Shown here: piece after piece, positions 23,021 to 34,052 of the stretch
How the letters are laid out: each line of letters begins with the position of its first letter
Numbering within the stretch: position 1 is the stretch's first letter
From: Forficula auricularia
Taxonomy: Eukaryota; Arthropoda; Insecta; Dermaptera; Forficulidae
DNA: 64,000 bases
NCBI GenBank assembly: GCA_024734495.1
Contig: JALMQS010000225.1
Location: 3,001,650 to 3,065,649, forward strand
Direction: 5' to 3'
Program-made: the position numbers and the translations under genes
Notes under the pieces: generated by a model
Database searches by the model: none
Told to the model about the DNA's origin: nothing
What the model saw: only the letters and a program-made list of their open reading frames with translations

Positions 23021-23660
23021 TTTCTGAATCTATACGTTATCTCCTATGGAGGAGTTTGCTGGGGGGCAAACTTTTCTCATCAGGCCATCATTAATAACGC
23101 GTTGTCTGTTTCGCTTCTCATATACTATATGCAAGGCGACAGTGAAAACAAACTGGAATATGCGGCATAAGAGAATATTTCCAACTTGTCACAAGGAGGT
23201 TGGGGGTTGCGAATGGAAAACCAAGCCGACTTTCGGGGAGAATTAAAACCATGCCGATAGCACGTGTTTTTGTTGCTGCTGCTGGTCATTGAGGGTGAAA
23301 AACGTGATGAGCCAACCGAATGCCGGTATAGTTATTTGCGAGAGGGTGAGCCATTGAGGGTGAGGGCGGAACGAAAAGTTTTGCAAGCTCTGCGTGCTCT
23401 GGCAACATGTCACCCCCACAAACTGCAAACCCCATGGTGAAGGAGATCAATCACCGCAAGAAAAATATTATTATATTCGGAATTAAACAGTCGCGCATTA
23501 AATACCCGGAATAAATATATAGCTGTAGAGGATGTACCGTCCGCTGCGTCGCTTGCTAATCGAATCTCATAAAACAACACCAAAACGGCCAACTATATAA
23601 CAGAAAAATAAATGGTGCCGAAGTTTCCGCCTTCTGTTTTATCCGAAATTGAAACACTCG
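23021..23660. other. GC-rich unique island
   Basis: Non-repetitive within the window and GC-richer than its surroundings. Three short frames occur, none with a domain. Candidate regulatory DNA, unproven. Confidence 0.35.
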
Positions 23661-24026
23661 AGAAAAGACCCTCCCCTTTTCAAACAGAATATATTTTCAT
23701 TCCAAAATGATTTATTCAAATTCCATCGAAATCGTTCCCTTTTATCACTTGAAATGGAAACAAAATATGCCAATTGCAAGTGAACGATCGAATTTCAGAA
23801 GGTTTTCCTTTTGACTATATGGGTATATGGTAGACACAATCGCTCTATTTCCACATTTCATTATCAAGATTCAACATTAATTTTAGTAATATATAAAGAT
23901 AGAAAGATAATATATATATTTTTTTATATTTTTACTTTCAAAAATGTTGAATAAGTAAAAAGTATAAGATAGCCTTTCCGGAAATGGAATTTTCGAAGTC
24001 TTTTAATTCCAATATTATAATAGTAC
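23661..24026. other. Non-coding
   Basis: AT-rich with nothing recognised. Confidence 0.4.
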
Positions 24027-24572
24027 AAGATCCCGACTTAGGTCGACCTTCACCCATCGAGTTTCCTGATGAAATTAATAATTTGATAATTTAATATATT
24101 AATAAACATAACTTGATAGGGTCGACATCCAATTTTCCTAAATAGCTATTTTTGATAAAAAATAAATAAAAATAAACAAATAAAATAAAATAAATTAATT
24201 AATTAATTCGAAATAAAATTATCTACATTTTCATATATAACAATAAAGAAAACTCTATAACTACAAAATACTAATTCGAAGTTATCTGTTGATACCCTGT
24301 CTACCTGGACTTATGCAGGGAAAAAAGATGACGACCCAACTTTGGCATATTATATTCATATTTTACTCTCGATTGCTAATATATTTATCCGGAAACTCGG
24401 TAATTACATTTATGTAATAAAATTAACAACTTTAATTTTTTTATTAAAAATAGCTATGCAAGGAAATTGGATGTCGACCCTATCAAGTTTTGTTTAGTAA
24501 TACATTATATTATCAAAATATTAATTTCATTACGGAACTCGATAGGTGAAGGTCGACCTAAGTCGGGATCTT
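24027..24572. mobile_element. 546 b MITE with ~130 b inverted termini
   Basis: Starts AAGATCCCGACTTAGGTCGA and ends with its complement at 24572. The inner edges also pair (AACTTGATAGGGTCGACATC). The centre is unpaired AT-rich DNA. No obvious target duplication and no coding capacity. Confidence 0.75.
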
Positions 24573-25887
24573 AAACTAAAAAATTAGATTTCAATTTTTA
24601 AATTCTAATTGGAAGAATATCGATAGAGTCCAAATTCTTAACAAAAACTCATGAATTGTGATTTTCAGAGCAGGAAAAGTCCTCAGTAGTCCAAAATTAA
24701 AATAGTAATCTCAGACACGTGAAATTCTAAATTTGGGATAGTCACTATTTCTCGAATTAATGTTTTGGTTCAAATTGATCATTAGAAAGTACTATTTTTA
24801 TTTCAGATGTTTTTAGGATTCATCTTTTTTGAAAAATTATTTATTTTATTTATTTATTTATTTTTCAGTGTTTTTCACAAATCAGATTTTCTTTGTTCTA
24901 CGTAAGTTTTATTAAAATAGTCTCTTTATGAAAGCACCTACTCTTTTACTTTTTTTTCTTATTTATTTTACATTTTTAGTGTTTTTCAGGATATTTTTTT
25001 ATTTTAATTTTTTGAAAAACTATTTATTTATTTTAGTAGTTTAGTACTTATCAAGATTGTTGTTGTCAATAATTTTTATTGGAATTGTATGTCATATGAG
25101 TAAAGTTGTAAAATTTACTTAAAAAAAGATCAGCAAATCACGGCTCATTTCTGGGGCTATTTTTTATCTGCATTTTTTAAGAATAAAATGCAATTACCTA
25201 AATAAATTTAAATTTAATTCAATTATTTATTATCGAAATGAGGAAAGTATGAATATATGGACTAATCACGCCAGCATATTTTAATTACAGATATATTGAA
25301 AGAATAAAATAAAATATGCAAGTAATTTTCTAGTCGAGGGGTAACAACAGACGAAATGAAATTATTACTAAGAACCTCTTGAGATAAAAAATTTTCTGCT
25401 CTATTAGAGCGCTTAAATTATTTTGAATATCAATATAATTTAATCCATACTTTTTTTGTACAGTAGGTACAAATCTTATCCTTGAGTGGATTACTAATTA
25501 AATGGTAATGTCCTTAACTGATATAATAATATAGTATTATATTATATAAAGGCGGACATTCATTATATAAGTATAATAAATTATTATACATATTTACATA
25601 TGGTCTCCCTTGCGGTCTTCATCTAAATATTGTTACAGAGGATCTTGAAGGGTTTATTTGAATTAAGTTAATATATAAATTTATGGATCAAGAAACAAGA
25701 AGTAATATAGTGGCTCGTCAGATGAAGCAAGGGAAGCTAATCTTCATCAACTTAAAATGACCAAAAATAAATAAATAAATAAAAAATAAAATATAGATAA
25801 TAAATAAATAAAAAATACAGAATTTGAAATATATACTTAGGTAAATAAATATTGCTAATACACGCATTTCTTCCAACTATAATTTGA
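24573..25887. other. Non-coding, AT-rich
   Basis: Simple-sequence stretches of TATTTATT type; no gene. Confidence 0.4.
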
Positions 25888-26053
25888 TAGGGGTGAACCG
25901 CGACCTAAAATCGTGTACAACTACTTCCACTTGCACTTTCATTTCCATGTGGAAGACAATAGATGACAATAGATTATCTAATGAATTCCAAAGTAATTCC
26001 AAATAATTCCAAAGACGGTGTACACCTAATTCCATTCGAGGTTCACCCCTCGG
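25888..26053. mobile_element. CGAGGGGTGAACC MITE, copy 2
   Basis: Inverted copy of 10995-11160, with AGGGGTGAACCGCGACCTAA at one end and GGTTCACCCCTCG at the other. The 76-residue minus frame is spurious. Confidence 0.7.
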
Positions 26054-26327
26054 TAATAAACTATTTGAAAGCATATTTTCTTGAAGGCAAACCGAAATGC
26101 GTTGCATAGTTTGTTCAACAGTGGCGGAACTACATCCTACCGAACGAAACCCTCAAGTGTGGAAATCAGAATTAAAGGTAGTCCAAATCTTTTTTTGTCT
26201 GAAATGTAATTTTAGATATTACATACGTACATTTTCTTTTGATAATTTTTATTAAACTATGCTTTAAGTTTAAATGATGCAATTTTTTCTAATAACGATA
26301 GATATCTATCTATCTATTATGGGTAAA

Positions 26328-26634
26328 TGTAATAATTTAATTAATCAAGAACGTTGGCAGATATTTTGATATGAAAAGTAGCAAATCAAAAAATTCTGAT
26401 TGATTTACGCGAAGTTTCGCCAATTTTATTTTGGCTTCATCAGGCGTCTCAATGATTATGAATTATGATTAATTTTACGATATCATAGATGTGCACATAT
26501 TTCTGATTTAACTCAATTGTAATTGATTGTTTTTATGGCCGGAACAATTATCTATTTTATATAAAAGAAAGATTTGATTTGCTACTTTCCTGTCCAAATA
26601 CCTGCCAAAGTACTTGATTAATTAAATAATATGG
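26328..26634. mobile_element. Foldback carrying a single antisense hammerhead-like motif
   Basis: The outer arms TTTAATTAATCAAG...TTGGCAG and AAAAGTAGCAAATC (left) and their complements (right, 26570-26630) pair imperfectly. The hammerhead motif lies at the inner edge of the left arm. The right arm has no counterpart. Confidence 0.55.
26407..26447 (-). ncRNA. Hammerhead-like motif with altered cleavage triplet
   Basis: On the minus strand: ACGC, CTGATGA, extra A, GCCAA/TTGGC stem II with a 7-nt loop, GAAA, CTTC, GCGT. Stem I ACGC/GCGT is perfect. The triplet is TTC in place of GTC, so the 15.2-16.2 pair is lost and activity would be weakened. Confidence 0.55.
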
Positions 26635-26704
26635 ATTCTATGGGCTTTAATAGTAATAATTTAACTTTTTTATTGATTTAATAATAACTTTATTAAATTG
26701 AAGG

Positions 26705-26815
26705 GATCATTTTGCCGAGAGTAGCAGAATTTTTATAATTTAAAGGAGACAATAAAAAGAGTGTGTCTCTTATTGAATTTATTTTTTCACCAGAAGACAC
26801 TCTTTTAATTCATAT
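26705..26815 (+). mobile_element. Hammerhead-family fragment without core
   Basis: Contains the tail GCCGAGAGTAGCAGAATT, the arm GGAGACAATAAAAAGAG and the opposing ACCAGAAGACACTC. The cores between the arms are missing. Confidence 0.55.
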
Positions 26816-27551
26816 TATTTTTAAACTCATACTATTAAATAAAAAAAATTATATTATTTTAAATTAAAAGAACGCGATTTAACCCCTCTAAAGTATGATT
26901 GTACCTACTTCTGCAAATAGATTTACTCAATTCACTAAAAAGTATCATTCTGAAGAATTCGATTTGGGTACTGCTAGAAGAATTTCAGCCTACAACAGTC
27001 AGTGTATTCTATTTAAACAATTTAATATGAAGATCGAGGAACAATCTTTTGAATTTGTATTATATATTATTATATTTGAAGTAAATTTTTCTTTTCCTTA
27101 AGGGCATTCGAGACAGCTTATCTATCTGGTTGTTCTTCGAAAAACCTTTTGTATGTCTGCAGAGTGACAACGTCTCCCTACTAAATTTTTAATAAAAAAA
27201 TTGTTAATAATGAGGTTAATTTCGAATAAAAATCTTTCTTTTGATAATTTTTATCAAGTTTTTTTCGTTGATTTATGGAAGCTGATGGGGTCGGTTTATT
27301 GGTGAGTGGGTGGGTAAGTATCTTACAATTTACTATAATTTCTGTAATTACCAGACAATTAATGCCCTATGAACCAACTAACTCGCTGTTATTCTGGTCC
27401 TGCAGTTTTTACTGAGGAAGACATGCCGTAGTGCTCTCGAAATATTTACTTGTAAAAATAAAAATTACTGGAAAGAAGCAATTGAATTTTATTCATCCTC
27501 CTTTAAAAAATAAACATATCCAGTACACACGAAGCCTTTTAAATTTCTGTG
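26816..27551. other. Non-coding
   Basis: Near 27412 a CTGAGGA...CGAAAT stretch weakly recalls the hammerhead core. No gene. Confidence 0.35.
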
Positions 27552-27835
27552 AAGCGACTGTGGTTCAGTGGTTAGTGTCGGACCTCTGGCCTGAAATACA
27601 CTGGTTCGAGACCCAGTCTCGGCAGATATTTGCAGTCGCATCCTCTTGAAAAGCAATGGCAACCTACCAAGAGTATGATTGTCTTGTAACCTCTCCAAAC
27701 TATCCGTTCGGAACCGGCGTTAAAAAGTAAGTCCCGTATATCTGTGTAAAACAGCCAAACACACTCAGCACAGGTATATGTGGAGAGGAGCCAAAACGTC
27801 AGGGAGACCTGATATGGCACTTAAAGAAGAAGAAT
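27552..27835 (+). mobile_element. tRNA-derived SINE, copy 1
   Basis: The 5' part has RNA polymerase III promoter-like boxes (box A GTGGTTCAGTGGTTAGTG, box B GGTTCGAGACC). A conserved body follows (CAATGGCAACCTACCAAGAG, CTCAGCACAGGTATATGTGG, CAGGGAGACCTGATATGGCA) and a (GAA)n-like tail. Five copies in the window share this architecture. The ORFs inside are shadows of it. Confidence 0.85.
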
Positions 27836-28058
27836 CAACATAGAATATAAAATAAGTGATAGCTTTTCCATGAAGATACCAAGAAACGACAACAAATATT
27901 ATATTTTTATTTAGTGATTTTCTGACAAATCATAAGAAATCTTTAGAACCTTTCACAAAATCCATATACCTACCCCCGAGAAATACGCCACTTTATGGGA
28001 AACACGCTATTGGAGCGTGAGGAGAGGGACCGGAATTTTCTTTTTGTATACTTTATAG

Positions 28059-28910
28059 CAGGTATGGGCTACCTTTGCTTAGCTGAGGGCGTAATTTCGG
28101 AACTTAATCAGGCCGCGGGCCGTAGGTAAGAAATAAGTAGGTAATAGTGAATAAAATAGCAATAATTTTTATTTATTAATTATAATACTTGGCATAATCA
28201 AACATAAAAAGCAAATTAACAAAAAAAATATGGAAAAATCAAATGAAAATCAATGAGAGACTTGAGTTTGAAGCTGAGAAACAAGATGATCAATATTGGG
28301 GTCAATATCAATAGTACATTGTCACAGGTTTTCTAAATTAATATCTGTAAGATTAGTAAAATTAATTTTCATGATTGGAAAAAGCTGCTCACATTTATAC
28401 GTGCTTCTGAATGTCCAAACTCCTCAGCTGTGGATACTTTTCTTCGGAAAGGTATGTTCTGTAAAATTCGCTTAGTTCTACATCATCAAATTTAGACTTC
28501 AAATATGAGTCTTCTTGAAGCTCGATTAACTCCATTTGTAGGTGAAGCGGAGCATCTTCCACATTACACTTACAAGGATTTGCAAAAATATTGAAAGTGC
28601 TATCCATATTCTTAAAATCGGAAAACCGATCAGTGAATTGCTCTGACAGTAGTTTCAGTTTTTCAGCATAGCGGCCGTATTCAATGTTTTCGTGACTGGA
28701 TAATGTTAAAAAATGAAAACAGTTTTTACTTCAAATTTGTGTTTCCCAAAAGCGACTTTTGTTTTGAAAAGCTTTATGATGACTGTACAGCTGATTTAAC
28801 AATTGCCCCTGTCAAATTTTTTTTGCACGTTATTTGAAATTTCTGATTATCTCACTAGCCAGATTGAAGCTCGTGAAGGGCCGGTGGTTGCCGATATATG
28901 CTTTATAGAA
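28059..28910 (-). mobile_element. hAT transposon relic with 8 bp target duplication
   Basis: CTTTATAG flanks both sides (28051-28058 and 28911-28918), the exact size made by hAT elements. Ends CAGGTATGGGC and, on the complement of the right side, CATATATCGGC match at 8 of 11 positions. Subterminal GC-rich GGCCGCGGGCC is typical of this group. The interior is the C-terminal part of a transposase. At 852 b it is internally deleted, since full hAT elements are several kb. Confidence 0.8.
28250..28816 (-). pseudogene. hAT transposase C-terminus (ZBED5/SCAND3-like), broken
   Basis: The translated minus strand contains YAEKLKLLSEQFTDRFSDF, VEDAPLHLQMELIELQ, FYRTYLSEEKYPQLR and, after a frameshift near 28390, FRSTYKCEQLFPIMK and a final SQLQTQVSH. 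These are hallmarks of the C-terminal half, including the dimerisation region, of hAT transposases of the ZBED5/SCAND3/GTF2IRD2 type. There is an in-frame TGA upstream (after WETQI), the frameshift, and another TGA after INLENL. The N-terminal zinc finger and first catalytic part are absent. It sits inside the 28059-28910 element and is non-functional. Confidence 0.8.
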
Positions 28911-29029
28911 TCAATCTCACTCATAAAAAATATTATAAAACCCAATTTTCTTCTGAAAATTATCCCTTCTTTATATTGTTGTCTTATGTGATTTCTCTGT
29001 TTTGATCTTGGCCATCAAGTTGGGGTATG

Positions 29030-29350
29030 GAAATTAGAAAGAAGCCCGCCCATTGCCAATTCCTGAATTGCGAATTGGAATGATAGAGAGAGAGGGTGCT
29101 AGAGGGATATATTGCCCTTCTTTTTTTTTGCCTCCATCTCAATAGAGAATGGAGCAATGATGGCTGTTTTCAATTTCGAATTTCAAGGGGTCTCCGCCAC
29201 ACACCGTGTGTCTTCTCTCGCTGTTTATTAATGACAGGCGGCCATGTCACATAGCATCACACACCATCTACCCTGTGACACCTGGGGGGCCGGAACCCCT
29301 CCACAGATACCTCCGTTGACTCTCAATGAGCTCCATTCGAATGGAAATGG
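29030..29350. other. GC-rich unique island
   Basis: GC-richer, non-repetitive, no ORF. Contains TTTATTAATGACAGG (homeobox-like site) and a C-rich stretch. Possible cis-regulatory DNA. Confidence 0.35.
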
Positions 29351-29941
29351 TAATAATAATAACAATATTCACTCGATTAATCACGTTTTCTTCTTAAGAC
29401 ATTTTTAATTTACAAAAGATAACGGTTTTCAAGGAAGAGGATTTCTCAAGAAAAATACCCCCCCCCCCCTCCCTCTCCTATTGATTGTTTTGTATGTAGC
29501 TCATAACTAGGGCTCGGATTTATAGGTACTAAAAATCTTTGGCGAGGTTTTCAGCTTTTTCCTCGCCAAAAGTATTCCAAATACTTAATTAATAATTTTC
29601 TCTTTGTAAAAAAAAATTTTGTAAAATAATATCGTATATGAAAAAAATAAAAAAAATAAAAAAATGTAATAACCCCGAATGTCAGCCTAGGCAATGTGGG
29701 TTAAATGAAATTTATTAATACCAGATCCTAAAATGTTAGAGGATCTAATAAAATAAACATATGTACATAAATTTGCTGAATAAACTTACATTTAAAAAAA
29801 AAGGTACTAAAAATCTTTGAAATAGGCAGGCAACTAAGCACTAAAAATAACTAAAATAGGCACTTATAAAGGCATTGTAAGTAAAAATAGGAACTTATAA
29901 AGACATTGAGTGGATATTGATGAGGCAGTCAAATAAAAGAA

Positions 29942-30432
29942 GAAGATAATTTATTTGAAAAGTTTTTGTTTTGCCGAGAGTAGCAGAGTTGTTGATTCAC
30001 CAAAGAAACAAGAGATTGTCTTCTGCCTGATGCAAATAAACATATACACATCAAGATGATATATCTGTATATATATATTATTTATTTGTTTGAGACTATA
30101 GTTTGAAGACTTGGTCTTCATCGCTCTCTTCAATTATAATCATGGAGTCAATATCATATGGATATTGAAAACTTGGTGTTCCTTCGTCACTGGTTGCTAG
30201 CTTTCCAGTGACGAAGGAACACCAAGTTTTCAATATCCATATGATATTGACTCCATGAAAAACATTTATAATTGAAGAAAGACTGATGATGAAGACCAAG
30301 TCTCGAAACTATAGTCTCAAACAAATAAATAATATATATATACAGATATATCATCTTGATATATATGTGTATATGTTTATTTGCATCAAGCAGAAGACAA
30401 TCTCTTTGTTTCTTCTTGTGAAGATAATTTAT
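29942..30432 (-). mobile_element. Nested hammerhead foldback (ACTATAGT group) with 13 bp target duplication
   Basis: GAAGATAATTTAT at 29942-29954 and 30420-30432. The body starts TTGAAAAGTTTTTGTTTTGC then CGAGAGTAGCAGAGTTG, so the family tail is on the left and the element reads on the minus strand. Left and right arms pair over ~200 b around the centre GTTGCTAGC. Antisense (30094-30125, damaged) and sense (30283-30316) cores are present. The four ORFs here are palindrome shadows. Confidence 0.85.
30283..30316 (+). ncRNA. Hammerhead-like core
   Basis: CTGATGA, extra T, GAAGAC/GTCTC stem II with one base missing, GAAA, CTATAGTC. The ACTATAGT palindrome would provide stem III. Confidence 0.55.
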
Positions 30433-30555
30433 ATTATCTTTTTATTCATAAACCGACGTTTCGGAGGCTATTCTCCTTTTTCACGGTTTCGATAAGCCAG
30501 TGAGGAAAATCGCAGGAATGTCGCATTGGATTTCCTTCACTGACTTTTCAAAATC

Positions 30556-30587
30556 GTGAAGAAGGAGGGAATAGCCTCCGAAACGTC
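30556..30587 (+). ncRNA. Hammerhead-like core with C3 changed
   Basis: GTGAAGA (C3 replaced by G), extra A, GGAGG/CCTCC stem II, GAAA, CGTC, then GGTTT. Otherwise like 17200-17242. An antisense partner lies at 30455-30485. The C3 change should inactivate it. Confidence 0.5.
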
Positions 30588-31297
30588 GGTTTATGAATAA
30601 AAATATAATATAAATTATCTTCTTCTTTTTTGGACTGCCTAATCAATATCCACTCAATTTCATTTATCACTCCGTCTCCAAAAATTACTTCAATCTTATA
30701 AAGGCATTTTAAGAACACAGAGGCACTTAAAAATAAAAGTAAAATATTTAGTGAGCGGTCTGTTAGCCAAAAAATTTTCATCATTATTTTCTGCAGGCAA
30801 TCTGTACAAGATATAATGCAAATTTCCATTAATAAAATGACAATACATAATATTTTTAGGAGACAAGGAAATTGAAACTTAGGTAATACTTTACGAATTG
30901 CTCTAGCAACTGTTGAACTATTTGTTGCTTCAAGATGGGAACAAGCTATTAAATATGGTCCACTTTTCTATTTTTTGGTGTCCTATTTGACCCTGGCGAA
31001 GCCTAGCGGCTCGATAAATAATTTTTAATAATATTTTCTTAATAACTCAAAAAAGCTTTTAAATTTAGAAAATGTATAGATCGTAAAAAAATGGAAATTA
31101 CCAATTTTAGTTAAAATAGGCACTAAAAAGGCATATATAGATGAAATAGGCGCTAACACCTAGAATAGGGCACTAATAGGCACTAACAAATGCCTCTTAT
31201 TTTATTCAGAATTTCATGAAACGCATCGATATCATATTAGTCTAAATTTTAAGCCATAAATAAAAAAAAAGGCAAATAGGGCGAAATCCGACACCTA

Positions 31298-32107
31298 TTC
31301 ATAACAAACTTTCAAAATTATTTCGTTTTAATTCCCGCATTGATGTTTCTTTGGATTTTATTATTTACAAGCTTTCAACTTGTACCTAACTTTAAAATTA
31401 AATAAATCTATAAAAAGTTCTTATTGAAAGAAATCAAATTTTATTTTCTAAATTCTATTATATCGATTAAATTAAGTGCTATTTACTATTTGTTGTCAAT
31501 AATAAGAAATTTAACTTCATATATTTAGTGTTGTGCTGGAGCCAAAGATTCAGAGATGAAATTTTATTGGATCCGGTGCATCTTTGCTTTGGGTGAATAA
31601 CTCTATTCAAACCACTACTATTTACTATTTGTTATAATAGTTTTTTCATTTTTTGAAATGAATACTTCTTTTGGCGCGCCTTGCACACTTTTTATTTTAC
31701 ATGGAAACAAATTAGATTGAGCCTTCACGCGTCACTCATCACACATCACGCGTCACGGTTGCTACCAATTCAAGGCACAGATGACTCTAAGCTCAAATTA
31801 ATATATTGTATTTGAATTTTGGCGTTCATGTACATTTTATTTTCCTGGGCAGTAAATGGGATTGAGCCGCCACGAGTCACGTCACGGGTCACGGTTGAGC
31901 TGTGGTCTAGTACCAGTTCAGTCATTGTCGTATAAATATATTAATTATTCCTTTTCAAAAAATAATAAAATTATTAAAATTTATATTTTTATAAAAAAAA
32001 AATAATAATAATAATAAGTTAACTACGGCTAAATCGAAAAAAAGTTATATTTGGTCCAAAATCTTTAATAAAAATAATAATAAAAAAAAAAAAAAAACTA
32101 AACATTA
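31298..32107. other. Non-coding; Penelope-like LTR-type fragment at ~31480-31640
   Basis: 31480-31640 is the reverse complement of sequence at 35225-35490 (words TCTCTGAATCTT, CTCCAGCA and ATATATGAAGTTAAATTTCT). It represents the empty-site version of that locus, without the 197 b MITE. The remainder is AT-rich. Confidence 0.45.
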
Positions 32108-32530
32108 AATTAGCGAACGAAGAAATGATTTTTATATTATAGACAAAAAGACCAGCCGGGATTCGAGCCCGGGATCTTCGCATGTGCGCTGCGATGCCTT
32201 TATAAGAGCCTTAGCTCTTATCTTCTTGGCCATGGATCCCTGAACCCAAGTTGATACTTAATGTCTATATGAATTATGGAATTTCATTTTTATTTAATCT
32301 TTTAATCTCTTCCTCGTTCATTTTTGCAGCTCTGTAGTGGCTGGACTATTATTAAACTATATTCAAACGCCTCCCAATCGATCCCCCAATGGGATCAGGG
32401 ATCGGTGGCCAAGATGATAAGAGCTAAGGCTCTTATTAAGGCATCGCAGCGCACATGCGAAGATCCCGGGTTCGAATCCCGGCTGGTCCTTTTGTCTATA
32501 ATATAAAAATCTTTTCTTCGTTCGCTAATT
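32108..32530. repeat. Inverted pair of tRNA-like sequences (foldback)
   Basis: The arms (32108-32240 and 32385-32530) each contain a tRNA-like unit plus ~45 b of outer sequence (TTAGCGAACGAAG and complement, TATAATATAAAAAT). The plus copy is 32395-32485 and the minus copy lies near 32151-32235. About 150 b of unpaired DNA separates the arms. The tandem arrangement mirrors the hammerhead foldbacks. Confidence 0.65.
32395..32485 (+). ncRNA. tRNA-like structure with an enlarged D-arm
   Basis: A 91 b unit. The acceptor stem GGATCGG pairs with CTGGTCC. The T-arm CCGGG-TTCGAAT-CCCGG is perfect. A 5 bp anticodon stem TCGCA/TGCGA has the 7-nt loop GCGCACA (anticodon position GCA, but C instead of U33). 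An extra hairpin AAGAGC...GCTCTT lies in the D-loop region and also occurs in the inverted copy. More likely a tRNA-derived retroposon than a working tRNA. Confidence 0.5.
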
Positions 32531-33239
32531 TAATTTAATTTATAATTGTCTTTCGACGCGGCCTCGTTGTGATTGCGCTCCTGGTAAAGAAAAAATATTT
32601 TCGACCTGTGGTTTACTTAAATTTTTTTTTTTATAAAAATATAAATTATAATAATATTAGAATTATAAATGTCATAGAAGTTATCACTCCTGTCGTGTGG
32701 TCTTAAACATACACCCTAATTTTTCTATTTCTTTTCTATCTCTATCAATTCTTGACACTGTTTATATTGTTATAACACTATTTTCATTTGGGATGTCGGT
32801 ATATCGAAACGCCATTTATTTTAACATTCAATTGACAACCAAATAATATTCCGTCGATATTGATTATTTATTTGATAAGGGATTAATTATTTTATGTATT
32901 TTCAATGTTATACCTTTTTAAAATATTTGTTATGTATATTATTTGCCATGTTATCGTGCCCATTGGCAAGTTAATATCAAATGAAAGGGAAAAAATGAAA
33001 TATAGCCTTTACCGGGTAGATATTTCACGAAATGATTCTCTTTATTTGAATTAATATCCAAACGTCAATTTTAGCAGTGGAAGGACAGGGGGAATAAAAT
33101 GGCTGAATATATGAATTTCAACGGTGCAGAAATTGTACATATGAAATATACGCAAAGATTAATAACAGCAAAAATTTTTATAAAAGCTTGATGATAAAAA
33201 AGTAAGGAAAATAAATATTTGTCGTTTGATGACGTGTCT
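32531..33239. other. Non-coding, AT-rich
   Basis: No feature recognised. Confidence 0.4.
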
Positions 33240-33790
33240 AGGCTGAGGACAAAAGAAGCAAAAAAAAATTAATGTCGTGCTTTTTTTGTTCAGTTGTTGT
33301 GTTGTTGTTGTTGTTGTTGTTGCGCGAGGAGGAAAAAACTGCTGGCGCACACGAGTGAAAAATCGCTCGGGGAAAAATTCTCGGGGAATTTTTCTAAAAG
33401 CAAACTTTTTTGTTTGAATGAGCAAAAGCCCAGGGGGATTGGGATTGAAATGTAATCGGCCCGAAAGACGCCCTGATGGCCTTGCTAAGTGGACGGGCGC
33501 CCACTCGGTCCCCCCACTCGCGGGGGGCCACACGTCCCCTCCCGATCCGTCATCCCTCGCAGTACACTTATACAAATTACATCGTTTTTACCCCATTTCA
33601 CCCCCGCCTTGGAAACGTCTCCCAGAACCCACTAAATTAGATGCCGCCCCTTCTTCAATGGATGTTTGTTCGTTTAATGAATTTTTCATCTGCCCTCTAA
33701 TTAATGACGACTTCTTATTCTATACCCGCCGAACATGGAAAAGGATGGAAGTGGTCCGTCCGGAGTTGATTCATTTCCCGAACTAAATAT
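33240..33790. other. GC-rich unique island with (TTG)n
   Basis: A TTG microsatellite at 33294-33322 is followed by the strongest GC-rich stretch of the window (33420-33570). Overlapping frames on both strands (138 and 122 residues) are proline/serine-rich with no domain or codon signature, so I do not call a gene. It could be a promoter or first-exon region of a gene outside the window, or regulatory DNA. Confidence 0.35.
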
Positions 33791-34052
33791 TTCGATAATC
33801 AAATGCTCATCTCTCTTCCACAAAAATCTAACACTTTATTTTCAATTCTTTCCCTTATTAATGTCTTTAAAAAAAATGAAATTTAACCTGATCTGTTTTA
33901 ACAGTAAAAATGTCTATAGAGAACTTCCTCATAAAAAATGGCACGAAAAAGCAACACTCTCTATGAGGTCAAGCACTGTGTAACTTATATTTTTTATTGT
34001 TGAAGATCGTGGCTGTGATAAATTAGTAGTGGATTGAAGGAGTTATATAGTA

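Larger units (their letters stand above)
29894..30708 (+). mobile_element. Hammerhead foldback (ACGT group), split by a second element
   Basis: Flanked by CTTATAAAGACATT (29894-29907) and CTTATAAAGGCATT (30695-30708), a 14 bp duplication with one mismatch. The left arm starts GAGTGGATATTGATGAGGCA and its complement ends the right arm near 30655. The tail after the arm has CACTCCGTCTCC, as in the 13.6 and 16.8 kb elements. It was itself the target of the 29955-30419 insertion. Confidence 0.8.
29512..31297. mobile_element. TIR element hosting two nested hammerhead elements
   Basis: The left end has AGGGCTCGGATTTATAGG; the right end, on the complement, has AGGTGTCGGATTTCGCCCTA. These are imperfect inverted termini. 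The body repeats words such as AATAGGCACTTATAAAGGCA and AGGCACTAAAAA, before and after the insertion 29908-30694. No transposase is seen. hAT-like by appearance; low certainty on class. Confidence 0.45.

Noticed and set aside
27405..27450. Another hammerhead core (CTGAGGA...CGAAAT)
   Set aside because: Stem II does not pair and no GTC-type cleavage site follows.
32395..32485. Functional tRNA gene
   Set aside because: The D-arm contains an extra hairpin, U33 is replaced, and the unit is part of an inverted repeat. Treated as a tRNA-derived repeat.
33159..33786. Overlapping ORFs of 138 and 122 residues on opposite strands
   Set aside because: They owe their length to GC-rich composition, are low complexity, have no domain and lack a supporting gene structure.
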